A DNA stretch of 64,000 nucleotides from Subtercola lobariae (GCF_014640255.1 NZ_BMGP01000006.1:1-64000), one strand, 5' to 3'; counted from the stretch's first letter, positions 16,111-24,788 are shown. Translations and numbers: made by a program. Notes: generated by a model not told the origin, from the letters alone.

Positions 16111-16965
16111 ATGCGTATAGCAGTAATGGGTCTGGGGTTCATGGGCAGCGCCTTCGCCGGGCGCTTTCTCGAGACCGGCACCGAAGTGCAAGGCTGGAAT
16201 CGCACGCCGGGCAAGGCTGACGGGCTCGTCGCCGAAGGGCTGACCGAGCTCGCCTCGCCCGACGCTGTCGCCGACGACACCGACGCCATCTTCGTGTCGG
16301 TGTCTGATGACAAGAGCGTGCTCGCGCTCGCCGTTCCCGAGGGCAACCCTCGCTCAGCCTGGGCGGGTAGATACATCGTGGTCACCTCGACGGTATCGGC
16401 CGACGCTTACGCGAAACTCGTCGAAGCCTATGGAGATCGTTTTCTTGCGTCACCCGTGCTCGCCGCACCCGCCGCAGTGCGAAAAGGCGCGGCCATTCTG
16501 TTGCTCGCCGGGTCACAGGGCGCCCGCACAGACCTCGCCCCGCTCTGGGAGCAGTTCTCGACAGTGCTTGATCTGGGTGAGACGCCGGCAACGGCATCCA
16601 TCATCAAATTGCTCAACACACACATGATGCTGGCCAACGTCGCCGTCTACGCAGAAACCGTCAGAATCGGTCGCGAGGCCGGCGTCGACGACAAAGCCTT
16701 GGCGCAGATGTTCGACGCGTCGCCGACGGTACCCGAAGGCGGCCTGCGTGCGCGGCTGGAAGGGTTCTTCGACCCCGACCACAAGGGCTGGTTCTCGAGC
16801 CCGCTGGCCGCAAAAGATCTCGGTCTCACCCTGGCGCTCGCGTCGAGCGATAGCACCTTCCCTGTAACGGCCGCCGCGCGCGACTCGTACCTGCAGGTCG
16901 CGAAAGAAGGCTGGGCAGATGTCGACATCACCGGCATCGTCGAATACGGCAACCCCCGCGTTTAA
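16111..16965 (+). CDS. 6-phosphogluconate/3-hydroxyisobutyrate dehydrogenase-like reductase
   Basis: This 284-aa enzyme starts with the NADP-type Rossmann motif MRIAVMGLGFMGSAFAGRFLETG and GWNRTPGKAD. The NRTxxK pattern favours NADPH. The family catalytic lysine appears in ASIIKLLNTHMMLA, and the helical C-terminal domain is present (LAAKDLGLTLALA). The relatives are beta-hydroxyacid dehydrogenases and imine reductases. It sits 61 bp after the cupin and 55 bp before the P450, likely in one operon. The residues flanking the catalytic lysine do not settle hydroxyacid against imine substrates. Confidence 0.85.
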   Translation: MRIAVMGLGFMGSAFAGRFLETGTEVQGWNRTPGKADGLVAEGLTELASPDAVADDTDAIFVSVSDDKSVLALAVPEGNPRSAWAGRYIVVTSTVSADAYAKLVEAYGDRFLASPVLAAPAAVRKGAAILLLAGSQGARTDLAPLWEQFSTVLDLGETPATASIIKLLNTHMMLANVAVYAETVRIGREAGVDDKALAQMFDASPTVPEGGLRARLEGFFDPDHKGWFSSPLAAKDLGLTLALASSDSTFPVTAAARDSYLQVAKEGWADVDITGIVEYGNPRV

Positions 16966-17020
16966 GCGCACGTACCACCTCAACAACCCATCGTGAACTG
17001 TGAACGTCAAGGAGGACGAA

Positions 17021-18277
17021 ATGACTGAGTCAACCACGGGGAGCACGCAGCTCAGAGACGAACTCGCGCCGAGTTGGATCGACGAGATCACCATCGAGTC
17101 TCTCTTGCACCCGCAAGACACCACGACCCGCCTGCGTGAGGAGGCGCCCCTTGCGTGGATACCCGCGCTCGGTACCTGGGCGGCCACGTCGTGGGATCTC
17201 TGCAAGGAGATCGCCAACGACACCGAGAACTTCGAGGCCGTGAGCTCGCCGCTCGCGACTCGGGTGTTCGGCGACCCGAATGTCACCAGTGCAGAAGGAG
17301 ACCTCCACACGCATCTGCGCAACGCCGTGGCGACGCCGGTGAGCGCTCGCGCTATTCGAGGCCAGATCGAGAGCCGTATGCGGCCGACCGCCAAGGGTCT
17401 GATCGAGAAGCTGCGCACGCAGGGCGGCACAGCCGAGTTGCTGGTCGACTACTTCGAACCGATCAGCGTACGAAGCGTCGCCGACTCGTACGGGTTCTTC
17501 GACGTCGAGACCGACACCCTGCGCCGGTGGTTTCACCAGCTCAAGACCGGCTCGACGAACATGGCCCGAAACCCCGACGGCTCATTCGCGAACCCCGATG
17601 GTTTCGCGCTCACCGATGGTGCCCGCGAAGAGATTCGCGAGTATCTCGAGGGCAAGGCCAAAGAAGATACTGAAGACCCGAACAACGTCATTGCCCGGTG
17701 GATTCACGCCGAGTCGACCGATGGGCAGACCCGGTCGATCGACGCCTTGGTTCCCTCGATGCTGATCGTGCTGCTCGGCGGGCTGCAGGAGCCGGGCCAC
17801 GCCCTGGGCAGCACCTTCTTCGGCCTCACGACAAGGCCAGAACAACTGCAGCGAGTGATCGCCGACAAGACCCTGCTGCCCAAAGCGATCTCTGAAGGTC
17901 TTCGCTGGATGAGCCCGCTCTATGCAGGGCCTGCCCGTGCCGCAAAGCACGATCTGGTGCTGCAGGGCCAGCAGATTCACAAGGGCGACATCATGCGACT
18001 CGTCTATGGCTCTGCCAACCACGACAGCAAGTACTACGAGCACGGCGAGCTCTACGACCTCGATCGGTACGCTCATCCGCACCTCGCGTTCGGTGACGGG
18101 CGGCACAGCTGCGTGGGCAGCGCCCTCGGGCCGCAGATCGCACGAGTCGGGCTCGAAGAGCTGTTCGCGGCCTTCCCGAACATCTCGGTTGACCCTGCAC
18201 GCCCGATCACCTCAGCCGGGTGGCCGTTCCATGGCCCGACGGCACTGAATGTGCTGTTCAACGATGACGCTCGTTAG
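17021..18277 (+). CDS. cytochrome P450
   Basis: This 418-aa soluble bacterial P450 has the haem loop AFGDGRHSCVG with axial Cys364, the ExxR motif E292-G-L-R295 and an I-helix segment LLGGLQEPGH (251-260). The I-helix lacks the usual acid-Thr pair: Pro258 follows Glu257 where Thr is expected. The start is ATG 17021, with AAGGAGG six bases upstream; an earlier ATG at 17000 is not preferred. A flavin/2Fe-2S reductase follows 28 bp downstream and is the obvious electron donor. Such pairs often O-demethylate or hydroxylate aromatic compounds. The substrate here is unknown. Confidence 0.93.
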   Translation: MTESTTGSTQLRDELAPSWIDEITIESLLHPQDTTTRLREEAPLAWIPALGTWAATSWDLCKEIANDTENFEAVSSPLATRVFGDPNVTSAEGDLHTHLRNAVATPVSARAIRGQIESRMRPTAKGLIEKLRTQGGTAELLVDYFEPISVRSVADSYGFFDVETDTLRRWFHQLKTGSTNMARNPDGSFANPDGFALTDGAREEIREYLEGKAKEDTEDPNNVIARWIHAESTDGQTRSIDALVPSMLIVLLGGLQEPGHALGSTFFGLTTRPEQLQRVIADKTLLPKAISEGLRWMSPLYAGPARAAKHDLVLQGQQIHKGDIMRLVYGSANHDSKYYEHGELYDLDRYAHPHLAFGDGRHSCVGSALGPQIARVGLEELFAAFPNISVDPARPITSAGWPFHGPTALNVLFNDDAR

Positions 18278-18305
18278 CCTGAGCCGTTAGGTACGGAAGT
18301 TCTCT

Positions 18306-19307
18306 TTGTCTGCGATATCTCAGAACGTCTCCCGCGAAGCCTCTTCTCTGATGCCTGCCGATGACACCATTCTCTCGATGGTCGTCAGCGGCAGGCGCAG
18401 AGACGGCGACGCGTTGGTGGTGACACTTCGGCCAGTGGATGATCGGCCCCTGCCCCCTTGGGAACCAGGCGCTCATATCGACGTGCTCATTACGCCGGAG
18501 ATCACCCGCCAATACTCATTGTGCGGTCACCCCGCAGATTCTGCGACCTGGCAGATCGCTGTCAAGCACCAGCCGCCGCCACGCGGGCGCGGCGGCTCAG
18601 ATCACGTTCACGCCAATTGGGAGGTCGGTACGCGGGTAGAAGTGCGAGAACCGCGAAACAACTTTCCGGTGCGTGACGCCGATGACTACCTCTTCATTGC
18701 AGGCGGAATAGGCATTACGGCCCTCAAGCCGATGATCGACTCCGTAGAGGCAGCGGGTAAAAAGTGGAGCCTCGCCTACTGCGGCCGTTCGCTCTCAACG
18801 ATGGCTCTGCGTGATGAACTCGCCGAGTACGGCGACCGCGTTCGATTCTTCCCTTCAGACGAACAGAGCCGAGTAGACCTCGGCGAGCTGCTCGACACTC
18901 CCGTCGAAGGCAGACTGGTCTACTTCTGCGGCCCCGAGTCGCTTCTCGAAGCGGTTCAAGAGCGAAGCGCGGCCTGGCCGCCCGGCACACTCCAGTTCGA
19001 GCGGTTCACACCTCAGACCCACACGCTCGATGAAGATGCGGTGTCATTCGAAATCGAGCTCGCAGAGAGTGGGCTGAGCCTCACCGTGCCTCCGCACAAG
19101 ACTATTCTCGAGGTGCTGGAAGAGAACGGCGTGACCCTGCTGTCTTCCTGCCGTGCAGGCGTGTGCGGAACCTGCGAAACGACCGTTCTCGAAGGCATTC
19201 CAGACCACCGCGATTCGGTATTGACCGACGAAGAGCGAGCCTCCAACGAAACCATGATGGTGTGCGTCTCACGCTGCATCGGGCGACGACTCGTACTCGA
19301 CATCTGA
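18306..19307 (+). CDS. FMN/2Fe-2S oxidoreductase (phthalate dioxygenase reductase-like)
   Basis: This 333-aa reductase has domains in order. A flavin-binding barrel carries RQYSLCGHP. An NAD-binding domain carries YLFIAGGIGITALKPM and YFCGPESLLEAV. A C-terminal plant-type ferredoxin carries SCRAGVCGTCETTVLEG and a final Cys in MVCVSRC. This order is that of phthalate dioxygenase reductase and VanB. It moves electrons from NADH to the cytochrome P450 encoded just upstream. The start appears to be TTG 18306, preceded by GGAAG. Both genes end the catabolic plus-strand operon. Confidence 0.92.
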   Translation: MSAISQNVSREASSLMPADDTILSMVVSGRRRDGDALVVTLRPVDDRPLPPWEPGAHIDVLITPEITRQYSLCGHPADSATWQIAVKHQPPPRGRGGSDHVHANWEVGTRVEVREPRNNFPVRDADDYLFIAGGIGITALKPMIDSVEAAGKKWSLAYCGRSLSTMALRDELAEYGDRVRFFPSDEQSRVDLGELLDTPVEGRLVYFCGPESLLEAVQERSAAWPPGTLQFERFTPQTHTLDEDAVSFEIELAESGLSLTVPPHKTILEVLEENGVTLLSSCRAGVCGTCETTVLEGIPDHRDSVLTDEERASNETMMVCVSRCIGRRLVLDI

Positions 19308-19345
19308 TTGCACCGCGACGGCGCACATGCATCAGTCGGGGCCGG

Positions 19346-20482
19346 CTAGTGCGGCGCGAGAGCGACGGCCGCGAAACGACGCCCGATGAGGTTGTGGGCT
19401 GCCGTGTCGGGGTGCAGCGCGTCGGGTAGCGGGAGAGTTGCGGCGTCGTCACTGCCGTAGAGGGCGAGCCCGTCGAGGTAGTGCAGGTTCCGATCATCCA
19501 CTCGCCGCTCGACAACGGCGCTGAGCGCGTCACGAATGACTTCGAGGGTGAGGCGGCCCTGCGCGGTGTCTGCGGGGGTGCCGGTTGCCATGAAGCGCAC
19601 CTGCGTGGTGCCGAGGGTGGCAGGGTCGAGGGCGCCGGGCCCGGGAGTGTTCTCGTGAATGCCGGCGAAGATCGGCGAGATGAGATAGAGAGGCGTGTCG
19701 GGGTGGCCGTCGCGAATGGTGTCGAGAAAGCCGTGCACCGCGGGTACGAACGACCGGAGCCTCATGGCATCGAAATTGACGACGTTGATTCCGAGCTTCA
19801 CGCTGATGATGTCGGCCGGCGCGTCTCGAATCACGCGTGCCATAAACGGGTCGACCATCGCGCTGCCGCCGAAACCGAGGTTCGTCAACCGCACAGTGCC
19901 GGCCGTGCGCGCGGCGACGACGGGCCAGATCTCGGTGGGTGCGAGCGCGTTGGAGCCGTGACTGATGGAGCTGCCGTGGTGCAGCCACAGCGGGGCAGCC
20001 GAGGGCGGGGTCAGCGCGGGCGCATCGGTGCGCAGCTCGATCAGTTCGACCGATTCGTTGTGCGGCAGCCACATTTCGATGGCCTTCATGCCGGGTGCAA
20101 GTGCGGCAACCACGGTGGTGTGATCTGGGCCCTCATGCACCGAAGATGAACCCGCCTGCAGGTCGATTTCGGTGTAGTCGCCGCCCGAGAGCTCGTCGCG
20201 GGTGTGCAGCACACCGTCGACCAGCACGTCGACACGGCCGCGCGGGCGGTCGGTACCGCTATAGACCACGCGATTGGTGTGCGTGACGAGCTCGATCTGG
20301 GTAGCAGTCGTCGAGAATTCAAGTCGCACGCCGGAGGGCTGAGCCTCGACGGCGAGCAGCTGCGGGTCAGGAAACTGCTGACGAACCCAGCCGGGCAGCC
20401 GGTGCAGCGCCACCCCGCGCGCCGTCTCTTCGAGCTCGGCGACTCCCTGCACGAGTTCGGTAGTGAATGGTGTCGAGATCAT
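19346..20482 (-). CDS. SGNH/GDSL hydrolase with N-terminal beta-sandwich domain
   Basis: This 378-aa protein has an N-terminal region of about 160 residues resembling the beta-sandwich of SsfX3-like esterases. An SGNH hydrolase follows, with block I HHGSSISHG (catalytic Ser), block II LGFGGSAM, block III SVKLGIN and block V DALHPDTAAH (Asp and His). No signal peptide is seen, so it acts in the cytoplasm on an ester or acetylated substrate. The start is ATG 20482, with GAAGGA before it. A longer frame from 20533 is not supported. It converges on the P450 operon and is not clearly linked to it. Confidence 0.85.
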   Translation of the reverse strand: MISTPFTTELVQGVAELEETARGVALHRLPGWVRQQFPDPQLLAVEAQPSGVRLEFSTTATQIELVTHTNRVVYSGTDRPRGRVDVLVDGVLHTRDELSGGDYTEIDLQAGSSSVHEGPDHTTVVAALAPGMKAIEMWLPHNESVELIELRTDAPALTPPSAAPLWLHHGSSISHGSNALAPTEIWPVVAARTAGTVRLTNLGFGGSAMVDPFMARVIRDAPADIISVKLGINVVNFDAMRLRSFVPAVHGFLDTIRDGHPDTPLYLISPIFAGIHENTPGPGALDPATLGTTQVRFMATGTPADTAQGRLTLEVIRDALSAVVERRVDDRNLHYLDGLALYGSDDAATLPLPDALHPDTAAHNLIGRRFAAVALAPH

Positions 20483-20601
20483 ACTGATGTTCCTTCGGTC
20501 GGCCACGATGTGAGTGCACGGTTTACCGCACACCCGCTGCCAGACGACGTTGTGATGACGAAAGGCTAGCTCGCTCGACCCTCCGGGCGCAGCAAACGCT
20601 G

Positions 20602-21645
20602 CTATACCGCTGCCCGGGGCTGACTGAGTTCTGCTCTGACGACTTCGGCTCCTACCGCGAGGGCGACCATCTTGTCTTGTGCAACCCGTCGGGGCAACGG
20701 CGCCATGCCGCAGTTCGTACTCGGATACAGCTTGTCTGCATCGACGAACTCGAGCGCGCTCCGCAGGGTGGCGGCTACTTCTTCAGGGGTCTCGATCGTA
20801 TGGCTGGCGACGTCAATGGCCCCGAGCATGACCTTCTTGCCTCGGATGAGCTCAATCAACTCGAGGGGAACGTGAGAGTTCTGGCACTCCAATGAGACGA
20901 TGTCGATTGTCGACTTCTGCAGCAGAGGGAACGATTCCTCGTACTGGCGCCAGTCAGACCCGAGCGTTGCCTTCCAGTCGGTGTTGGCTTTGATGCCATA
21001 GCCGTAACAAATATGCACGGCGGTTTCACTACCCAGACCCTCTGCCGCCCGCTCCAGAGCCGCCACCCCCCACTCCTTCATTTCATCGAAGAAGACATTG
21101 AATGAAGGCTCGTCGAACTGAATGATGTCGACGCCAGCCGCTACGAGTTCTTTGGCCTCTTCATTGAGAATCTTCGCGAACTCCCAGGCGAGTTTTTCGC
21201 GACTCTTGTAGTGCCCGTCGTACAGCGTGTCGATCATCGTCATGGGGCCGGGCAGAGCCCACTTGATGGGTTGATCGGTTTGCTGGCGCAGAAACTTCGC
21301 GTCTTCCACGAAAACGGGTCGGTCGCGAGTCACCGCACCCACGACGGTCGGCACGCTCGCGTCGTAACGATCGCGAATGCGTACCGTCTCTCGTTTTTCG
21401 AAGTCGACGCCGCTCAGGTGTTCGATGAACGTCGTGACGAAATGTTGACGAGTCTGTTCGCCGTCGCTGACGATATCGATGCCGCTGAGTCGCTGTTCAT
21501 GGGTTGCTAGGCCGAGCGCATCCTTCTTGGCCTCGATCAATTCGTCGCCGTGCAACTTCCAGGGCGACCAGAGTTGCTCCGGCTGCGCGAGCCAAGAGGG
21601 CTTCGGCAGACTGCCGACGATCGAGGTCGGTAACTGGTGGTTCAT
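20602..21645 (-). CDS. mesD: core methionine synthase, MetE C-terminal-like (MesD-type)
   Basis: This 347-aa TIM-barrel protein corresponds only to the catalytic C-terminal half of MetE. Zinc ligands are visible: H211 and C213 in HICYGYG, E253 in SLECQNSH and C312 in STNCGMAP. QFDEP (177-181) is also present. The folate-binding N-terminal half of MetE is missing. The ATG overlaps the stop of the DUF1852 gene as ATGA. That partnership is the signature of MesD/MesX, a methionine synthase lineage shown genetically in Acinetobacter to need both proteins. It would methylate homocysteine to methionine in the cytoplasm. The methyl donor is not readable from sequence. Confidence 0.85.
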   Translation of the reverse strand: MNHQLPTSIVGSLPKPSWLAQPEQLWSPWKLHGDELIEAKKDALGLATHEQRLSGIDIVSDGEQTRQHFVTTFIEHLSGVDFEKRETVRIRDRYDASVPTVVGAVTRDRPVFVEDAKFLRQQTDQPIKWALPGPMTMIDTLYDGHYKSREKLAWEFAKILNEEAKELVAAGVDIIQFDEPSFNVFFDEMKEWGVAALERAAEGLGSETAVHICYGYGIKANTDWKATLGSDWRQYEESFPLLQKSTIDIVSLECQNSHVPLELIELIRGKKVMLGAIDVASHTIETPEEVAATLRSALEFVDADKLYPSTNCGMAPLPRRVAQDKMVALAVGAEVVRAELSQPRAAV

Positions 21646-22658
21646 GCTGGCTGATTCTCCGCGTTTTGTCGGGTTGGCAGGGGGTAGTTCGCAGCCCATC
21701 GCTCGAGCACGTCATGAAACGGGTTCATGAAGCGTTCTTCGGCGAGCTTGCCTTGGATGATCGCCAGCTGGCCGCGCTCTTCGCGATCGTAGGCAACTGA
21801 GACCGGCGAATAGTCTGGATTCTCCAGCTTCGGTCGATAGACCTCTGGGGCCGGAGAATGGGCGTTGTAGATCTCTGGGCGGTAAATCTTCTGGAACGCT
21901 TCCATCGTGCTGATGAGACCGATGAGCTCCAGATCGGAGTAGTCGCTGGTCAGATCGCCGACGAAGTAGAACGCGAACGGCGCGACGCTTCCCGGCGGCA
22001 TGAAATACCGCACGTTCAGCCCCATCTTTGCGAAGTAGTGGTCGGTCAACGAGCGCGCATCCTGGTCATACTCGATGCCCAGCACCGGGTGGCGATTGCC
22101 CGTGCGACGGTACGTTTCTTTGCTCGACACGCTGATGCAGATCACGGGCGGCTTCTCGAAGCGCTCGACGTAGGCATCTGAGTCGAGGAAATGCCTGAAC
22201 AGCTTGCCGTGCAGGTCTCCGAAGTCCCGTGGAACGGCAAGCCCAGATGCACTTGCGCTGTGCTTTGGCAACACCACGCTGAAATCGTAATCGCGAACGT
22301 ACGACGAGAAGTTGTTTCCGACTATCCCGTGAACACGCTTGCCCGTTTGATGGTCGACGATGTGGGTATCCAGAATCTCGATCAGCGGAAATGCTTCATA
22401 AGCGCCGTCTGACGGCAGGTGCAGGTCGATAGAAACGATCTCGAGCTCGACCGAGTAGCGATCCCGTTTCGGATTGTCAGAAGACGCGAGGTCGTTGAAG
22501 CGATCGTCGATCATCGCCAACGTGGTGCGAAGATTCTGCTGGCGATCGTCGCCTCGGGCGAGGTTCGCGAAGTTCGTCGTGCTTCGGGAACTGTTCGACG
22601 GGGAGTAATCTTCGTCGAAGTGCGTGGTGGTGATACCAAACGTGAATTCGTTCGTCAT
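21642..22658 (-). CDS. mesX: DUF1852 protein, MesX-type partner of MesD
   Basis: This 338-aa protein begins MTNEFTFGITTTHFDEDYSPSNSSRSTTNFANLARG, the recognisable start of DUF1852 proteins, and has no known catalytic motif that I can point to. It has no signal peptide or membrane segment. It overlaps mesD by ATGA, so the two are made together. The known role is accessory: MesX is required for methionine synthesis by MesD. The ATG at 22658 is chosen; a TTG at 22688 has no ribosome binding site. LysR-type sites lie just upstream at 22708-22755. Confidence 0.83.
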   Translation of the reverse strand: MTNEFTFGITTTHFDEDYSPSNSSRSTTNFANLARGDDRQQNLRTTLAMIDDRFNDLASSDNPKRDRYSVELEIVSIDLHLPSDGAYEAFPLIEILDTHIVDHQTGKRVHGIVGNNFSSYVRDYDFSVVLPKHSASASGLAVPRDFGDLHGKLFRHFLDSDAYVERFEKPPVICISVSSKETYRRTGNRHPVLGIEYDQDARSLTDHYFAKMGLNVRYFMPPGSVAPFAFYFVGDLTSDYSDLELIGLISTMEAFQKIYRPEIYNAHSPAPEVYRPKLENPDYSPVSVAYDREERGQLAIIQGKLAEERFMNPFHDVLERWAANYPLPTRQNAENQPA

Positions 22659-22707
22659 GTTATGCGATGCCTTCTCTGAGAGATTCAAGAGTAGGCACGA
22701 TCGACGG

Positions 22708-22755
22708 CTATAGCACCATCGAGACTCAAGATAAGTTGCTATAGGCGTTGCCTAT
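22708..22755. promoter_or_regulatory. LysR-type binding region upstream of mesX
   Basis: ATAGGC-GTT-GCCTAT (22741-22755) is a perfect inverted repeat and fits the LysR T-N11-A rule. CTATAGC (22708-22714) and GCTATAG (22738-22744) form a wider inverted pair. A related repeat overlaps the start of the lysR gene. Confidence 0.6.
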
Positions 22756-23705
22756 GCCAACAGTTCGACCCCGAAGTCGGTGACGACATCGCGCAACTGG
22801 GCGACGAAACCCTGGGCTTGATCGGTGAGCGGCACAGAGGTGTGCCCGATCCACCCGATCTCGATGCGCTCGTCAACGTCGAGCGGAACCGCGGTGATCG
22901 ACGGATCGAGATCGTCGGAGATGATGCCGGTGGAGATGGTGTAACCGCCGAGACCGATCATGAGGTTGAAGATGGTGGCCCGATCGCTCACCCGAATGTT
23001 CTGCTTCGAGGAACGGGTCGAGAGTATTTCCTCGGCGAAGTAGAACGAGTTGTTGGCCCCTTGGTCGAAGGTCAGCCGCGGCAGGTTCTCCAGGTCGTCA
23101 AGAGTTGCGCGCTCGCGCTGGGCAAGCGGGTTCGTGCGCGCGACGAAAATGTGCGGCGCGGCGAGAAAGAGCGGATTGAAGGTGAGGCCCGACTCGCGGA
23201 GCAGCTTGTTGATGACGTTTCGATTGAAGTCGTTGCGGTAGAGAACGCCGAGCTCGCTTCGGAGCGTTCGCACGTCTTCGATGATGTCGAACGTGCGAGT
23301 CTCACGAAGAGTGAATTCGTACTCCGCCGCGTCTGAGGCGTTCACCATGCGCACGAAAGCATCGACGACGAAGGAGTAGTGCTGCGCGGAGACGGCGAGG
23401 AGCCGTCGTGAACGCGGCCGCCCCAGGTAGCGCTGCTCGAGCAGCTCCGCCTGCTCGACGACCTGACGGGCGTAGCCGAGAAACTCTGTGCCGTCTTCGG
23501 TGAGGGTGACTCCGCGTGCGGAACGGGTGAAGAGTGCGCGACCGACGCGCGCCTCGAGGTCTTTCATCGCGGCAGACATGGTCGGCTGCGACACGTAACT
23601 GAGGTCGGCGGCTGCGGTGATGGAGCCTTCTACGGCAACCTCAACGAAGTACTTGAGCTGCAGCAGGGTGATGCCATTCGTCGTTCCGACGCCGCCACGT
23701 GCCAT
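22752..23705 (-). CDS. LysR-family transcriptional regulator
   Basis: This 317-aa protein has a typical LysR N-terminal helix-turn-helix (TLLQLKYFVEVAVEGSITAAADLSYVSQPTMSAAMKDLEARVGRALFTRSARGVTLTEDG) and a C-terminal periplasmic-binding-like effector domain. It lies directly upstream of mesX-mesD on the same strand and is probably their regulator, as MetR is for metE. The start may be leaderless: TAGCCT sits six bases before the ATG. A palindrome over the start codon suggests autoregulation. The effector may be homocysteine or methionine, by analogy only. Confidence 0.9.
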   Translation of the reverse strand: MARGGVGTTNGITLLQLKYFVEVAVEGSITAAADLSYVSQPTMSAAMKDLEARVGRALFTRSARGVTLTEDGTEFLGYARQVVEQAELLEQRYLGRPRSRRLLAVSAQHYSFVVDAFVRMVNASDAAEYEFTLRETRTFDIIEDVRTLRSELGVLYRNDFNRNVINKLLRESGLTFNPLFLAAPHIFVARTNPLAQRERATLDDLENLPRLTFDQGANNSFYFAEEILSTRSSKQNIRVSDRATIFNLMIGLGGYTISTGIISDDLDPSITAVPLDVDERIEIGWIGHTSVPLTDQAQGFVAQLRDVVTDFGVELLA

Positions 23706-23718
23706 AGCCTCAGGCTAT
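23704..23718. promoter_or_regulatory. palindrome over the lysR start, likely autoregulatory site
   Basis: ATAGCCT-C-AGGCTAT is a perfect palindrome with one central base and contains a T-N11-A match (TAGCCTCAGGCTA). The TAGCCT half read on the minus strand also serves as the probable -10 of lysR. Occupancy would block transcription directly. Confidence 0.55.
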
Positions 23719-23759
23719 CGCAGTAGCTATCCAGAGCGAGTCACCTTCATCAAACCAAG

Positions 23760-23784
23760 AAAACCCCCGGCAGGCGGGGGTTTT
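23760..23784 (-). terminator. intrinsic terminator after tRNA-Arg
   Basis: AAAACCCCC (23760-23768) pairs with GGGGGTTTT (23776-23784) across a 7-nt loop. It lies four bases beyond the CCA end on the tRNA strand. Confidence 0.9.
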
Positions 23785-23787
23785 CGG

Positions 23788-23864
<77 letters not shown>

Positions 23865-23969
23865 AAAGTGTGTAAGACACGCTTTTCACACAAGGGAAAA
23901 CACTACCATGTCTCACGAAGGGGCGTCGACACGGCAGTGCGACCGAGCCGGCACCCCTGAATCGAGCAT

Positions 23970-24320
23970 CTACTGTGCGGCGTATCCACCATCGACCAGG
24001 TGGTAGCTGCCCGAGATGAACGAGGCGGCATCGCTCGCCAAGAAGGCGACCAGAGCGGCGACCTCGTCGGGTTGACCGAGGCGACCGAGCGCGTGTTTCG
24101 CGGCCAAGTACGCCTTCGCGTCTGCGTCGAGGTTCGCGTCGATGAGGGGCGTCTGGATGAACCCGGGGCCAACAGCGTTCGTGCGCACGTTCTGCGCGCC
24201 GTACTCGAGCGCCGCGTTCTTCGTGAGGCCGATCAGCCGTGCTTGGCCGTGACGTAAGCCGACGACGATGCGATGCCCACGCTGCCGAGCACCGACGCCA
24301 TGTTGATGATCGAGGTCACC
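23970..24320 (-). pseudogene. SDR oxidoreductase remnant, 5'-truncated and frameshifted
   Basis: The minus strand encodes the C-terminal half of an SDR in two frames. The first part is SIINMASVLGSVGIASSSAYVTAKHG, which includes the catalytic YVTAK. It hits a stop because one base is missing (GGCTGATC where GGCCTGATC is expected, near 24236). The second frame continues LIGLTKNAALEYGAQNVRTNAVGPGF and on to HLVDGGYAAQ. The nucleotide-binding half is absent. The truncation point (about 24315) abuts a TetR remnant facing the other way, so a deletion probably removed both 5' ends and their shared promoter. Confidence 0.85.
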
Positions 24321-24647
24321 CGCGCGGTGCTGCAGCACGTCGAGGAGCATGCGGCGATCTACCGCTTCGGGCTGAGCGAAGCCAGCGGAGCGAACAGCTT
24401 GCATGCGATGCTGGCGGGGCACTTCGAAGCATCCATTCGGCTGTTGGTCGACCAGCACACCCTGACGATCGCCGACGACGGTGCGCAGCCTGACCCGGGG
24501 CTGGCCGATTTCGCCGCGCGGTACATCTCGAACGGAACCGTGGGCGTCATCACGGGGTGGCTCAGCGAAGACGAGCCGCGAAGCATAGACGCGGTGCTTC
24601 ACGCGTATGGGCGGCTGCTGCCGAGGTGGTGGCCGCTGACCGAATAG
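24312..24647 (+). pseudogene. TetR-family regulator remnant, C-terminal domain only
   Basis: The plus strand encodes about 110 residues of a TetR C-terminal domain: VTRAVLQHVEEHAAIYRFGL, then HAMLAGHFEASIRLLVDQH and a FAARYISNGTVGVITGWLSED segment, a pattern common in TetR_C proteins. The DNA-binding helix-turn-helix is missing. An open frame extends back to an ATG at 24273, but that part is only the antisense of the SDR remnant. Before the deletion this was the divergent regulator of the SDR gene. Without an HTH it cannot work as a repressor. Confidence 0.8.
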
Positions 24648-24773
24648 CGGCGTGAGCGACGAGTGACCCACGATGGGGTTGACCGACACGGTACGAGCGG
24701 GCGGGCGGCTGCGTGCCAGTTCGAGCGCGCGCTGCCTGGTTCGCCGATGCGCTCCGAGCGGGCGCTGCGGCCG

Positions 24774-24788
24774 TAAAGTGTGGGTATG
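24774..24788 (+). promoter_or_regulatory. -10 element for a leaderless lipase transcript
   Basis: TAAAGT (24774-24779) ends six bases before the ATG at 24786, and no Shine-Dalgarno is present. Transcription would start at or beside the start codon. Confidence 0.5.

Noticed and set aside
24273-24647. A 124-codon plus-strand ORF as an intact small TetR protein
   Set aside because: Its first ~15 codons are antisense to the SDR remnant and it lacks any helix-turn-helix, so it is treated as a TetR fragment created by a deletion.
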